A stretch of DNA of 64,000 bases. It comes from Paramacrobiotus metropolitanus. Its lineage: Eukaryota; Tardigrada; Eutardigrada; Parachela; Macrobiotidae. The stretch spans positions 1 to 64,000 of the forward strand of contig NW_026570303.1 of the NCBI RefSeq assembly GCF_019649055.1, in the 5' to 3' direction. Position numbers and translations under genes: made by a program. Under the pieces are notes generated by a model. That model was not told where the DNA came from. It did no database searches and saw only the letters and a list, made by a program, of their open reading frames with translations. Position 1 is the first letter of the stretch; each line of letters opens with the position of its first letter. Of this stretch, positions 28,403 through 40,466 are shown in pieces.

Positions 28403-29806
28403 TTTATTGTTTGTGAAAACCGGCAAAGAAAATACGTAAATACGCAGCGGTATTACTGCAACGACTTTTATGTAGATCGTACGCACTACAATGTGGCGTA
28501 CCGCAGCGGTTAAAAATTTTACCTCAAATTGTGAAAACTTTTCGCCGTATACAGTAGGATGTAATTAGTACTAATTACAGGTTGTGCTGTATATAATCAC
28601 TGTGCAGCCGAAATATTCCGTGACTTTTATAATCATAACTAACTTTTTTTTGCCAAGAAATAAAGTAAACTTTGCATGTACATTGTGACCTTTATTATGT
28701 CGCTCAAATGTATTGAATTAAAGAGGCAAATAATGTTTTTTGTTGTGTAAATTTCAGAATTTAAAGTAATTATGGATTTCCGATTCGCAGAGCTCCGTCC
28801 ACAATCAAATCGCCGCAATGTACCAGACAGATTTCGATCGGATCGCCCTGCGACATATTTGGCAGAGATTAGCCGTTTATTTGGATAGTAGCGGAAGTTA
28901 ATTACAGCTGGACCCTGTATATACATCCATCGACTCACCCGGCTGATCGCTCCCGGTGGATAGATGTACAATGTGCTGCCACATACAGAGTGTTCCTTTG
29001 ATCTATTGAAGGCCGGATATGCCAGTTGCTGTGAGGGCCGGATTTGCTGACTAGTTTGATCACGCGCGCATCACAAAACCTGATCAGCGCGGTCGCGGAA
29101 TAACCATCTCTGATGGTAAATCTGGATCGAATTTTTACACTTTGGTGCACCAACCCATTTCCCATTGGTCCGACCACAGCGTACAGTGAACTCTCTTCCT
29201 GCAGGGACACGGTGCTTGACCGGCCTGCTGGAGAGGGAAAGCGCACGCATTTGTTTATTTTACCATGATGTACGATGTGCTGATGATCGACAATCTCTTC
29301 CGCAATATATGGCGGTCTATTAAAATCCATTTTCCATCTCTCACTGAATGGTGTTACTGTTCAATGGGCAGCTTTCTGAGATCTGGTGATTTTATAAATC
29401 ATAAGGTGTGCTACCAACACAAGGAAGCATGATTTTCAGAAGAAGGTGTAAAACTTCAACTTATTATTTTTACTGCTTGCCTCTTCTATTAATTTTGGTG
29501 AAAGGGAATGTATTTAAAAAAAATTAAAAAAGAACCGAATGCCATTCAGTTAACAGATGCTTAAAGAGCACGCGGTATTCTCAGGAGGTTATAACCATGC
29601 ATGGTTTTTGACTTTAAGAGGTTTTTGGTTTTTGGCTTTTTGGTTTTGAGTTGGTATCACAACCCAGTATGGTGGTGTGCATGAAACCTGGCTATTAAAT
29701 TTCTGAAAGTATGCAGAAGTGCCAAAATTAAAAAGTGTAGTAAAATTTAAAATTCGTAGCGCAACAAGTACGAAGAATTTACAGTATATGGGTTATGGGT
29801 ATAGAT

Positions 29807-29892
29807 GCAAAAGGTGGATTAAATCGATTGCAAAGGTGGATTGCAAAGGTGGATTAAAGCGATTGACCGATTGCAAAGGTGGATTAAATCGC
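29807..29892. repeat. Short irregular tandem repeat
   Basis: The word GCAAAGGTGGATT(AAA) recurs four times in 86 bases, separated by ATCGATT-like linkers. It is a small degenerate minisatellite with no coding support. Confidence 0.6.
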
Positions 29893-30831
29893 AGTGAAAT
29901 GGCTCAGTTAATAATAAGCGTGCGACATGCAAAAATTATTGAGAATATCTACTTAGTAACATTTATATTGGACCGAGCGATCTGAATATTTTGCGAACGC
30001 TCTTTTTTAATTTTTACATGTGCCATTCTTCTTCCATGTTATAATTTCCTAGATCGAAGAGATCGCACCATCCCTCGTACAGATACGATTGTTTCAAAAG
30101 AACGATTAATTTTTGGGCTCGTATACTGATTTATAATTAGTATATCAATGTTACATGTTGTTCTCATCAGTAAACTCTAAACATTTGTGCTTTTGGACAC
30201 ACCTTGCTTGGCCTTCTGTATAAGAATTATGATGTTGATCCTACACAATTTTTCTTTATTTCGCACTTTTTGACGTACTACAATAATTAGGCTTCATATT
30301 TAAATTAATGCTACTTTGACAATAAATGCTAGTTGCACGTTCTGCCTTTGCGCAAAAAGGGAAGATTTCGGACATGCCGCAGTTTGTTCTTAGGTACGGT
30401 ATTTACTTGATCAATCGGAGAATAGCGAACGGCATTTGGTGGATGAAAGCTCAGTAGACATATTAATGAAGTCGTTTCACTAAAATTTAATGGACAGTTC
30501 GCTGCAGTATAACGGACATTTAGTTATTTCCTGACGTTTATTTATAATATTCCGAGAAATCGACAATGCTTATTATATCGGAAGTACTTGTACGTAGGAT
30601 GTTATGCAACTATTTAACTTGATCATTTTTAATTGAACTACTGTACACAGTGCAGCCTTTATGCAGCTACCTCAAAGGGTCGTCTACTCGAAGAAATTAT
30701 AGTGTCTCGTACATATCGCAGCATGGGTAACATTAGGATAACAAGTGAGATGGCAACACGACTGCATGAATTAATTGACGAACGATAATAATATATTATA
30801 AATATGAATTCTTTTTCTGGCTGGAAGCTGA

Positions 30832-30887
30832 CTGGAAGAACGGAAGCTAGCTACCGTACGTACGGTAGCTAGCTTCCGTTCTTCCAG
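30832..30887. repeat. Perfect 56 bp palindrome
   Basis: The two 28-base arms are exact reverse complements with no spacer. The left arm begins CTGGAAGAACGGAAGCTAGC and the centre is GTAC|GTAC. A second perfect palindrome begins two bases after it ends. It could extrude as a cruciform or form a long RNA hairpin. Confidence 0.9.
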
Positions 30888-30889
30888 TT

Positions 30890-30917
30890 ACGGTCGCGTA
30901 CGTACGTACGCGACCGT
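30890..30917. repeat. Perfect 28 bp palindrome adjacent to the 56 bp palindrome
   Basis: ACGGTCGCGTACGT is followed by its exact reverse complement. The centre repeats GTAC, as in the neighbouring palindrome. The arms are unusually rich in CG and TACG words for this AT-rich spacer. Confidence 0.9.
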
Positions 30918-32099
30918 ACGTTATATCTATACACTGCATATTATGCTGAATATTAATATTATTTAACCCAATAAGTCGTGCACTGCATGTACAGAGTACA
31001 TGCAAAACTTTCTACGTTATCTATAAGAACGGAACGGAATGGAAGAACTGATCGCCGGAACCCGCATTTCCTACGCTTGCGCTGTGGTAAGTATAATTAT
31101 GCACATGTATGCATACATAGAAAATATATTTGCTGTACTGTAAATCGGTAAACATACGATACTGCTGAAACGAGCCGATAGTACATACAGTAATTAAGTG
31201 AACGTATGTGAATTGTACATTGATGATTGCCAGTTGCCACCTCATAATATACACATATGCATCCTTCTAAAATTCCTTCTCAAGCATTTGCAAAAATTGT
31301 ACCTATTCGCTGATTAATAAAAACAACATGTATGCTTTATAGCACTATGTGTTTATCTCTTTCAACAATTACATCCCAGTTGTGGTTATGAAGACAATAA
31401 ACAGCCATTAATCTACATTGCTTTCGCAGTGCCGATAGAAAATCGCGGCAACCTCGACGTATCTGCGTAGCTGGGACATAACAGACAGTCGGTTCACAAT
31501 TCCGGCACAGACTTCGGATACTTCGAAGTACTGAAACCTGTATAAAATTAATAATAAGATAACATAAGAAGAAAAAGCCACTGGAAAACATACAAATACC
31601 GGCACTTTGCAGATTCTATGCACGACATTACTATAATCTGTTTGCAGGTACTAGATAATACACAATTTACTTCAAGTGCGTGCTATACCTCAATGTTATG
31701 TAAGCAAACCCACACCGCACCTATCGGGAACGACGCACATCGGCGAAAGGGTAGCAATAGATAGCCCAGCTGCGACGTCTAGATAAAAATATATCCCATC
31801 CCCAAATCCCTTCTCAAACATCACGAAACGACCCGCTTACAACCGAATCACACTGAAGAGAGGGTACCAGGGAGATCACCCAGCCGAATTACAAGAACAC
31901 ATCCGTTTTCTGGCGCACATAGCATAATGCCACTCCACACTACAACCCCACAAACACCTGTAAAGTGCACCAGATCCACGGTGACGTGGACGCGCTGAAG
32001 CCGGTCGAGGTCAAACACGCACAACGCACCGATTAAGTGCTTGGTTATGGCGACCGCGATAACCACCGCACCTCCAATACCCATCACACGCACCACCGG

Positions 32100-32107
32100 T
32101 ATATAAA
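32100..32107 (+). promoter_or_regulatory. TATA box of the secreted peptide gene
   Basis: TATATAAA stands about 104 bases upstream of the ATG at 32211. That spacing would place a start site near 32130 and leave a short 5' UTR. The call rests on the match and its position. Confidence 0.55.
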
Positions 32108-32210
32108 CGGAAAGGCAGGTGATTTCATTTGACCTATTCACAGTTTACATTCCACCCGGGAATAGTTATTTATTTTTAATCGAAGCGCTTTACCGGTACC
32201 GTTTGTAATC

Positions 32211-33035
32211 ATGCATTGGTTTACGGTGTTGACGGTGATCTGTTTTTCGTGCCTCGTAGCGGTCAGTGCCCGGCCCAATGGTTTGTACGGATCGGAGGAA
32301 TATCTGGATGATGGAGAAGAGGATTTGAATGTCAGTGTGCAGGCCAAACGCGGAGGCTGGAATTCCTGGGGATGGGGACCGGGAGCGGCCGGGAAACGGT
32401 CGGGTCCGATTCGGAGATATCCCACCAGCGGCCTGCAGTTGAATAATCTGGCGGCCACGGATCCCTGCACGGCCTGGAAGTATCTAGCGCTGAATCCCGA
32501 TGCGTTTGTCAGGCGAACGGTAAGATAAAAAATAATTGGCGCACTATGGTACGATTATACTTAAAATGCATTTCTTTCATATTCATGAGGAAAAAGACTC
32601 CAGTTGCCAATATACAGTACAGTTTACTTGGAGGATTTAAATATGTAGCATATGTACCGTTAGCGTAGTAAACCGCCAAATACTTCGTTCGTACCTAAAT
32701 CGGCCGCAATTGCATTTGTTAATTGTTGCTGTGCATTCGTAGTGCAATGGCACAGTCGATCTGGTAATCCCTTTTCTTAATGTTGTTAAAATTACTGGCT
32801 GTAAATAAAAATAGACTGCATTTTGAATCGTGGAACCACGTAATTTTTCTAGATAATATTATTGAACCGTAAATTTAACAGCTAATGTAATGCCGGTTTT
32901 GAATCGTTTATATTTTATGGTATTATTCTACTGTACTTTGCTGTCCAAATATTGGATAAACGCATTTCAAACAAAGGAATTTAACTTTTTGCAGGAACTG
33001 ATTGCTCTGGCGCAATGTCTACAGTGGAAAGTGTA
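32211..33035 (+). CDS. Secreted precursor with a predicted amidated Trp-rich peptide (neuropeptide-like)
   Basis: Two exons, 32211-32519 and 32994-33035, join at phase 0 (donor GTAAGA, acceptor ttttgcag) and encode 116 residues. Residues 1-20 (MHWFTVLTVICFSCLVAVSA) are a typical signal peptide. An acidic spacer (about 21-45) ends at Lys46-Arg47. Then comes GGWNSWGWGPGAA followed by Gly61-Lys62-Arg63, the classic amidation plus dibasic cleavage signal, so a 13-residue peptide ending in Ala-amide is predicted. A further dibasic site (Arg68-Arg69) follows soon after. The C-terminal part holds two cysteines (86 and 111) that could form one disulphide, with another Arg-Arg at 101-102. I do not recognise the peptide as a known arthropod or nematode neuropeptide family. 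The last exon belongs to a sequence that recurs at 50.5 and 57.5 kb. Confidence 0.72.
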
Positions 33036-33970
33036 GAAACCAACGGAAGCGGAATCAGCACGAAAGGTCACCAGTATGCGCGGCGTATATCAATCCAGTT
33101 CTCTCGTTTTCTGTCTCGGCTAACACACATCTTCCGGTGTCAACGATCTTCCGTGTGCTGCCGTTTACTTCCTGTTCACGACGAAAGATTTAAAAGCGTT
33201 GCTATAAAGAGCACAATCAACGCAATTCCTTCTGACTTAATATAACTTAATCCAGATACGTATTTACGATTACAGATACAACATACCTCTAGAGACTCAA
33301 ATAATTAACTAAAGCCGTGGAAAGCATCTGCTGTTTGCTGCAAGTTTACAATGTGCATTGTACAGATACATACAAACGCTTACACCTGTTGCTTATTATG
33401 CATGCTTCTACTTGTATACGTTCTGTACAATTCAATCGGTGAAGTATTCAATAATAATCTTATTACCTGGACAACCGAAGAGCTGAAGAAACTATACTTC
33501 TATTTTAAGAAATTTTGCAAAAAAACTCAAAAAATTGCAACTTTCCTGGCGCTCTGTGACTCGGCCTCTGTGGGTGTCAGTTCCCCAACAAGGACGGTAC
33601 GAATGGCAGCTGTGTGGTATGTATTAGTGCTCTATTAGCTAACAAGAGAAAAAGTAATGAAACAAATTGAAGTAAATCCTGTAGTCATGAAAACTGCTCC
33701 CCGGACTTGTTCACCGTGAAACCTTTAATATGTAGCTAAAACTGTCACTTGTCAGGACATGAGACTATTAAATTTAGAGCAAATAGAAAGTAACGCAATA
33801 GATAAATCTTGTTACCGTTATACTGCAAGAATAAATAAAGTCCTAAAAGATCAAATATACAAATGTGCAATGTGTAACGGGAGAAGAATCCAAAAAACAC
33901 TATTGTATTAGGTCGTCAGAGGTCATAGACAGCTGCTTGCCGGGACAGGATGCGGACACCGTTGTAGTTA
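33036..33970. other. 3' flank of the peptide gene, no gene seen
   Basis: Its first 110 bases resemble the dispersed repeats at 50.5 and 57.5 kb. The rest shows no supported coding frame. Confidence 0.4.
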
Positions 33971-34007
33971 TCTGGCTGCGCACGTCCTTCGGACGTGCGC
34001 AGCCAGA
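33971..34007. repeat. Perfect 17 bp stem hairpin with 3-base loop
   Basis: TCTGGCTGCGCACGTCC, loop TTC, then the exact reverse complement. The stem is GC-rich in an AT-rich spacer. It has no flanking T-run or gene context to suggest a defined RNA class. Confidence 0.85.
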
Positions 34008-34636
34008 ACTTTATAATCTTTTTTATATTAACAGATATCGAATCTGTTTAAGGTCTCTTTCTTTTCTGACCAAATGCCCGTTTTTACGGAGACCGAGTGG
34101 GGGCGACGCCTCTGCATCGCAATGAAATGCCAATAATTTGATCACCAGGTTTAGCAAATACATACACTATAAGTAGATGCTATATTTTATTAAATTTATG
34201 TACTGTCAAAGACACAAAATTTAAGAAGTTACACAAAAAAACATATTAGTATACATCTGCTGCAAGCGCAACAACAGGATTACGCTGCAGTATCTGTACG
34301 TCAAATGTTACTTATGTTAGCATCCAGAAATGCAGTTGCTACACCGAAAAAATTGCAGTAATACACACTGATGTTCTAATATAGTTCTGTCGAAAAACAC
34401 AGAAGCAGTAAAAACTTCCATAATTAAATTTTGGACAATAATGTGAGGCAGGGCTACAGTAGTTAGCTTGTTGGCTGAAATCGACAACAGCTCACAAGCG
34501 TGAAACAAGAGAAACATTTATTAACCCTTTGCAATACGCCAACTAAACGAAGGTGACGACATTTTTGAAACGTAGTGATCGTTCAACCGAACGAAAATTG
34601 CACAAATACCCCAAACCTGTTTCTAATGCTCTTATG

Positions 34637-35860
34637 CTACACCTTGGGGAGCTTTTTCGCGCAGTAGTCCATGAAGACTTGGATCAGTTCGGGATCGGAC
34701 TGCGTGACCTCTTCCAGTCCTTTCCCCTTCAACACCGCATCCAGATATTTCGGCATCATGCGCAGTGCGGCTGCTTTCAACACGTCCAGTCCGCGCTGGA
34801 CCGATAAAACCAGGCAGGGAAGCGCTTTCTCTACGGAAATGCTGTCAGCCAATGTCTACTCGCAAAACCCACGCAGATCCAACATTTCATATTCATCGAC
34901 CATAGGCCCATAGTTAACGGGGTAACGCATTCTCCGCGTTGTCTTTCGTGATCCTGCTGGTGTCGCAACCGTACGCATAATCCAACAGTATTTCGACGCT
35001 TCCAGTGTCTTTATCCTTCAGCTCACAACGAGATTGCTGCTTCTCAAGGGAATCGTGTGTCAGCATAGCAGCGAAAAACGGTGACTGAGCCATCACGACG
35101 AAACGATTCACGGGAAAATCTGTGCTATCGTTGGAGCGTACCACGAAATCTGCAGATTGTTGGTGCTGTTGGGAGCGGAATATTTCCGTTTGGCGATTAA
35201 CAAACTTGTACATTTGTCGACTATCGTCTAAGGCTACTGGGGTAGCCGGTTCCAGTTCTCGGACGCGTTTGGATTGGTGTACAACACCGCATCGATTGCA
35301 AAGGTCACGCGGCCATGGTCAATTTGTCGGCAATACTTGGAGCGGCGGTCGTAGGAGAATACAATCAACCATTTATAGTCCTTGCTGGAGGAAAAGGCCC
35401 ATGTTTCCTGACACGAAAAATGATTCCATGGTCTTGTCATGGCTAGCCTACACGAAAAAATGCATTGCCATCAGACAATCTAGTCCACGGCTCCACAGTG
35501 ATTTTGTTTGTGAACGCCACAAGGCACGCCACACGTAAGGACTAAGCGATGGCCGAATAAAGGTAAATTGTGCATTAAAACTTTACCATAGCTTAAAACT
35601 TGCACGACATGCCGGCCGGTGTACGATCTGGAAATCCAACCGGAATCATTCATGCAAAGAAAAACCGCCCAGTACTGCATTTTTCCGTTCTGGTTGATTC
35701 CATTTGCTTGTAGCAAGGATTGACAACGATGCGCCAGCGACCCTGATGTTCGTCCCTAAACCCTAGTTCAGTCATGGTAATCCCATCGTTGTACATGAGT
35801 CCCACTCGTCCGCTGTACGAACTGAAGTTTTCATTAATGGTTCATTCCAGAGTGAATCGG
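34637..35860 (-). pseudogene. MATH-BTB pseudogene
   Basis: Both parts of a MATH-BTB gene can be followed on the minus strand. The first part shows SGRVGLMYNDGITMTELGF and QGRWRIVVNPC, like the MATH exon of the intact paralogues. The second shows the BTB core (FVVMAQSPFFAAMLTHDS, ILLDYAYGCDTS) and the conserved C-terminal block (LSVQRGLDVLKAAALRMMPK). The frame is broken several times. The MATH part is shifted at the WTIENF motif and stops soon after. The middle has a stop near 35237. After DNAENA the frame is lost, and a TAG stands where the others read CEQTLAD. Multiple lesions make this a pseudogene. It is the leftmost copy of the BTB-choline kinase cassette. Confidence 0.82.
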
Positions 35861-36004
35861 TCAACCGATTCAAGAATTGGAGCAAAGCCTGTGCCAGAAT
35901 TTCAGTTAGCATCCCGACGTGTCGAATCCACAGCCAATGGTGTGTACTGTGTCCATTTAGTCACCAAACTGATGGTTTCGGGGTTAAGATCAAGATGGAG
36001 CCCG

Positions 36005-36200
36005 GCGTAGATGTTCGGAATACTGAATTAATTCAGCAAATACTGGAAACTTTCTTGCGTCTCTCCCTGTGCGGGAGTAATTTGTCCGCTAACAATGCAG
36101 CTAGGAATCTTGTACTTTGTATTTCATCGGCAAACGATTCAGAACCGCCAGGCAGAGTTTCTGGGAGAGATTGGCATCCTAACCCCTGGAATCCCGGTTA
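36005..36200 (-). pseudogene. Choline kinase exon 2 remnant
   Basis: The stretch aligns by eye with the second exon of the choline kinase at 62313-63878. Shared words include AGATGTTC, GCAAATACTGGAAA against GCAGATACTGAAAT, ATCGGCAAACGATTCAG, and a CCCGGTTAATCG-like word near the end. The reading frame is not maintained. Its place just upstream of the MATH-BTB pseudogene at 34.6 kb matches the intact cassette order. Confidence 0.65.
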
Positions 36201-36948
36201 ATCGTGGAAATGTCGAGTTTACATGCGGTTCTTTAAAAATTACTCCACTGGGCGTGACTGGAGATTCTGTTTAACACTTTTTTACGTTTTCACTTTGGCA
36301 AATTCACTATCGAGTACCGAATAGGACACATTAGACTTTTACAGCCAGCCACTGCGTCCTTCTGTCTTTGTTACGAAGTGACAAAGTAATGTTTTTAAAT
36401 TTACTCTGCAACTGACAGTACAAATACGTAAATACTTGCGCTAATGGACACTAATTAAATTATATAAAACACTAAATCAAATTATGCAAAATGATAGTTA
36501 AAATAAACAAGCTAATTAAATTGATTCTCGCTTTCTCGACAGAGCAACATTTAAGTGGTCCAGAGCGGGTGTTTACGTATGAACTATTAACTGTTCTGTT
36601 CAACCAGTCAAGTTTTACAATGGACCACGAATCATAACCCAGTATGAATTTCGTAATCAGAGCGAAACACAGCGGTCTGTTAGCAACTGTAAAATGGACG
36701 ATGCGTTCGTACGAGTACAAGTAACGAGAACCGTAATTGATTTCCTGACATGGTTGTTATGAAAACTTGCTAGCAATGAACAGAAGAACAGCACAGCAGA
36801 ACGAATCTAACAATCAGTACCAGTCATTTTGGAAAAAAGGAGGAAAAAGTATGCAACAAAATTGTCTATTTATACCATTTTTATTATGCCCACTGCTGAA
36901 AAAAAAATAAACTAACATGTCACTAGAACTATCGGCTAGATATTATAA

Positions 36949-38221
36949 TTACAGATGAGGAAGCTTTTTCCCGCAGTACTCCATAATGATCTGGATCAGC
37001 TCGGGATCGGACTGCATGACCTCTTCCAGCCCTTTCCCCTTCAGCACCGCATCCAGATATTTCGGCATCATCCGCAGTGCCGCCGCTTTCAAAACATCCA
37101 GTCCGCGCTGGACCGACAGAACCAGATAGGGAAGCGCTTTCTCCATGGAAATGCTGTCCGCCAACGTCTGCTCGCAAAACCCACGCAGATCCATCATTTC
37201 GTACTTATCGGCCATGATCAGCACCTTCTCTGTGTTATCCTTTGTGACCTTGCTGGTGTCGGAACCGTAGACGTAATCTAGCAGTACGCCGATACTTTCA
37301 GCATCAACATCTTGAAGCTCGCAACGGGATAGCTGTTTCTCGCGGGATTCGTGCGTCAACATGGCGGCGAAGACTGGCGACTGAGCCATCAAAACAAAGC
37401 GATGCGCATGAAACTCAATTCCATCTTTAGAACGTATAACGAAGTCGGAAGTTTTTGGTTGCTGATCGGAGCGAAACGCCTCCATCTGCCGCTTAACAAA
37501 CTTTGACAAATTTCGATTAATATCAATCGCTGTAGGGATAATTGGATCCAGCACTCGAACGTGTTTCGCTGCTGTGTACACCACCACGTTGACGCGAAAG
37601 GTGACACAATTGTCCTGAATTTCTCTATAATTTACGGATCGTGAATCGTAACAAAATGCAGTTATCCATTTATGTTCATTGTTAGTTGAATAAACCCATA
37701 CTGCTGCCTGATGCTCCCTTACAACTTTCACTGCCTTCCCGGATGCCACCCTATATAAACAAAATCAAAACTTTATGGGAAACCGACCTCAAATGCACGC
37801 ACTATCATCAATCAGATCCGTTCGAAGCCGCAAAAATTGTAAAAAGGTTGTGCCGGCTTCGAGCACTTCACTTGAGTTGAGCATACCATAATGTAAACTT
37901 CCCATCAATGACATGGAGACCCGTGTAGGATTGGGACGCAGAATCGATATCCGTAATGCACAGAGATGCTTCGCAGTACCCCAGTTCCCGTTCGGCGTTC
38001 TCCCTCCACAGGTACTCCTTTTTCTTAAAGCATGGATTGACAACAATGCGCCAGCGACCCTGATATTCGTCCCCAAATCCCAGTTCAGTCATGGTAATCC
38101 CTTCGTTGTATAAAAGTCCGGCTCGGCCTTGGTATCGACTGAAATTCTCAATGGTCCATTCCATAGTGAACGACACTTGATCAAGGTCCGTTAAGCATTC
38201 TTTTACAACAGCATCCATCAT
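36949..38221 (-). CDS. MATH-BTB (SPOP-like) protein, apparently intact
   Basis: Exon 1 is 38221-37887 and exon 2 is 37750-36949, joined after TG|G (donor GTATGC, acceptor tttatatag), giving 378 residues. The MATH half has WTIENFSRYQGRAGLLYNEG, QGRWRIVVNPC, the CITDID segment and SYTGLHVIDGKF. A BTB domain from about residue 210 has DFVIRSKDGIEFHAHRFVLM, AQSPVFAAMLTHESREKQ, VLLDYVYGSD and VLIMADKYEMMDLRGFCEQT. A BACK-like C-terminus (LVLSVQRGLDVLKAAALRMM, then a conserved helical tail) closes it. In other animals MATH-BTB proteins use MATH to bind substrates and BTB to bind CUL3, forming ubiquitin ligases; that role is inferred by family. No lesion is visible. Alternate starts are Met1 or Met2 of MMDAVVKECL. 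Confidence 0.85.
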
Positions 38222-38664
38222 AAGTCAATTGCTGATACCGTTTATTTCACGTAAGAAAAAAAGGTCATAATCAAAATATTTTTTGCTGAAATCTCCTTTG
38301 ATTGTTGGATTGTAAGAGTGACAGTTCAAAAACTCTACAGCACTCCCAAAATACGAGCGTATGACCCCGTTACAAAAGTGTAACTGCGCGTAAGCAATCG
38401 GTGCGCTTGACAGGTGACGCCAGTGTCATCTAGCATCAAACACACCGACTATGGCGTCATCAAGCGCACCGACTGCTGCAGACTGCAGTAGTAATTAGTA
38501 AATACCTAGTCTACTTGCACCCCTTGACTTCGAAATAAGGGTGCACAGTTAGAAATTTGGTTAGTTATTAGTTAGTTTGCTAGGCATTAATTATTAAATA
38601 GCTAGTTAGTTATTTCCGTTTAACTTTCTCTCCATGAAAGCCGCACCCATGTCTATCATATCGA

Positions 38665-38702
38665 GTCTATTCCATGTCTCCAGATAAATTCTGATAACTG
38701 AT
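38665..38702 (-). pseudogene. Short choline kinase exon 3 remnant
   Basis: TTCCATGTCTCCAGATAAAT plus TCTGAT closely matches 62742-62767, in the third exon of the intact choline kinase (TTCCACGTCTCCAGGTAAAT plus TCTGAT), in the same orientation. The remnant lies just upstream of the MATH-BTB gene at 36949-38221, as the cassette order predicts. It is very short, so the call depends on context. Confidence 0.5.
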
Positions 38703-39216
38703 AAGTACTGCATATTCCGGGATGTGCGATTTTATTTTGTATGCTACATATAGGTCACGCATTCATCTATGTATACTTACGAATAACACAAGTAGCTCTG
38801 GCCAGGCTGTGACAATGGCGAAAGCGACTTATTTGTAAAGTGCATACAAATACATCTATCTATATACTTCTAAGTACAGATGTATGCGTAATTTGTACAC
38901 ATACAGTACAAGTGACAACGCAAATAGTCTAGTATTTCAGTTGAAAATCGAAGATGCGTCGACGTCATTAATGATATTACAATGATAAAAATGGTCTCCT
39001 CGAACTTGTTTGCCGAGACATCTTGCGACAAAGAACATAAGCTTATTTGTCTAGCATGATACGGCGAAACCGACCATCAGTTTCAACTACATAGTTGGGA
39101 AACAAAAGTGGAAATCTATGTGCTCAGAAGTCAAAACAGCTAACCACAATATTGCTAATTGCATCAGTTGCATCATATTAATCAAAATTACTGGGAAAAA
39201 CGTAAGTTATGGTTAC

Positions 39217-39780
39217 AGATACGCCTGGAGGTAGCTTCTTCCCGCAATACTCTATGATAATTTGGATCAGTTCGGGATCGGGCTTGCATGACTCTTCCAG
39301 TCTTTTCCCCTTCAGCACCGCATCCCGATATTTCGGCATCATCCGTGGTGCCGCCGCTTTCAACACATCCAGCCCGCGCTGGACCGAGAACACCAGATAT
39401 GGGAACGTTTTCTCCACGGATATAGTGTCAACCAACGTTTGTTCGCAAAACCCACGCAGATCCTCAGTTTTGCACTTATCTGCCATAATCAACATCTTCT
39501 CGACTCCTCGGCATTCTCCTTCGTGATCTTGCCGGGGTCGCAGCTCGCCACCGTCACACATAATCCAGCAGTATGTCGAAACTTTGAACATCTATGTCTT
39601 GCATCTCGCAGCGGGATTGCTATACATGTTTCCGAGGGAATTTTGCGTCAGCATGGCGGCGAATACCGGAGCCTGAACCATCAGAACAAAGCGACGCGCA
39701 GGAAACTCGGTGTCATCTTTCGAACGTACAGCAAAATCCGCAGTGTTTTTCTGGTGCTGGTATCGGAACGCGCTCATTCT
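39217..39780 (-). pseudogene. Truncated MATH-BTB pseudogene (BTB half only)
   Basis: The visible parts are TADFAVRSKDDTEFPARRFV, QAPVFAAMLTQNSLG, then after a frame change MLIMADKCKTEDLRGFCEQT, and LVFSVQRGLDVLKAAAPRMM. The MATH exon is absent: sequence upstream of 39780 no longer resembles the family. The BTB core is broken by a frameshift with a stop in between, and the DYVYGCD motif is lost. The upstream part may be a chance fusion to unrelated DNA. Confidence 0.8.
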
Positions 39781-40435
39781 TAATTTTTTTTCCAGATTTT
39801 TTTACCATCATTTGGAATGTTATTTTGTAGATTTGATTGAAGTTTAGATTAGTGAATGCCCGGTTCGGTTTAACGTCGAAGTCAATGGGAGCAATGCAGT
39901 CACCGTTTGTATTACACGCTGCCAGCCCATGGTGGCTGACAAGTTCGCACAATGCGGTATAGGTTGTCATTTGTCAATCTTTGGTAAGGAAAAACGCATC
40001 TATTAATCTATTAAATGGTAAGGCCTTGTATAGCAAAACAAACATCTACCTACAGTCCTACACCGCTCGTTTAAACTTTAAACAATAAGAAGTTACTAGC
40101 ACAGTTGCAACACTTATAAATCAAATTCTGAAATATTCTATGTTGAAGTTCCCTTCGAGTTGTGACTGTTAGAGGATAAAATAAATGTAATAAACAGTTG
40201 AAAATTTTCGATTTACCGTATTACAATATTCTGATTTCACGTACTGTACTTTAATATACCGGTATACGTACAAACATTTGTATGTACAAATGATTAATTT
40301 GTAACAAATCTTCGAAAAACTAAAAACGGTAAGAGTCGGGCCCACCCTTGACGAGCTGCTAGTGGCGTAAATGATCTCAATGGACGAATCAAAAAATCGC
40401 AATTAGTAAAACGTAGTACACGCCCAGCTAGCCAA
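39781..40435. other. Upstream flank of cyclin B
   Basis: No coding exon is supported. The right end carries the promoter elements listed separately. Confidence 0.4.
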
Positions 40436-40440
40436 CCAAT
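40436..40440 (+). promoter_or_regulatory. CCAAT box of cyclin B
   Basis: CCAAT within GCCAACCAATCACG lies 232 bases upstream of the cyclin B ATG. CCAAT/NF-Y elements are a known hallmark of animal G2/M cyclin promoters. Its use here is inferred. Confidence 0.4.
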
Positions 40441-40466
40441 CACGATGTCCGTCAGGATTTTGGGCC

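Larger units (their letters stand above)
23664..32099. other. 8.4 kb largely non-coding region upstream of FoxC
   Basis: I recognise no gene in this interval apart from one weak 38-codon frame at 24708. It holds several short direct repeats and the palindrome pair at 30.8 kb. The part nearest 23.7 kb is expected to carry the FoxC promoter and includes a GA-rich purine tract near 23945-23975. Open frames around 25.9-26.2 and 27.1-27.7 kb look fortuitous. Confidence 0.4.

Noticed and set aside
36472-36720. 82-codon frame on - as another kinase exon
   Set aside because: I compared it with each exon of the intact choline kinase and saw no convincing shared motif.
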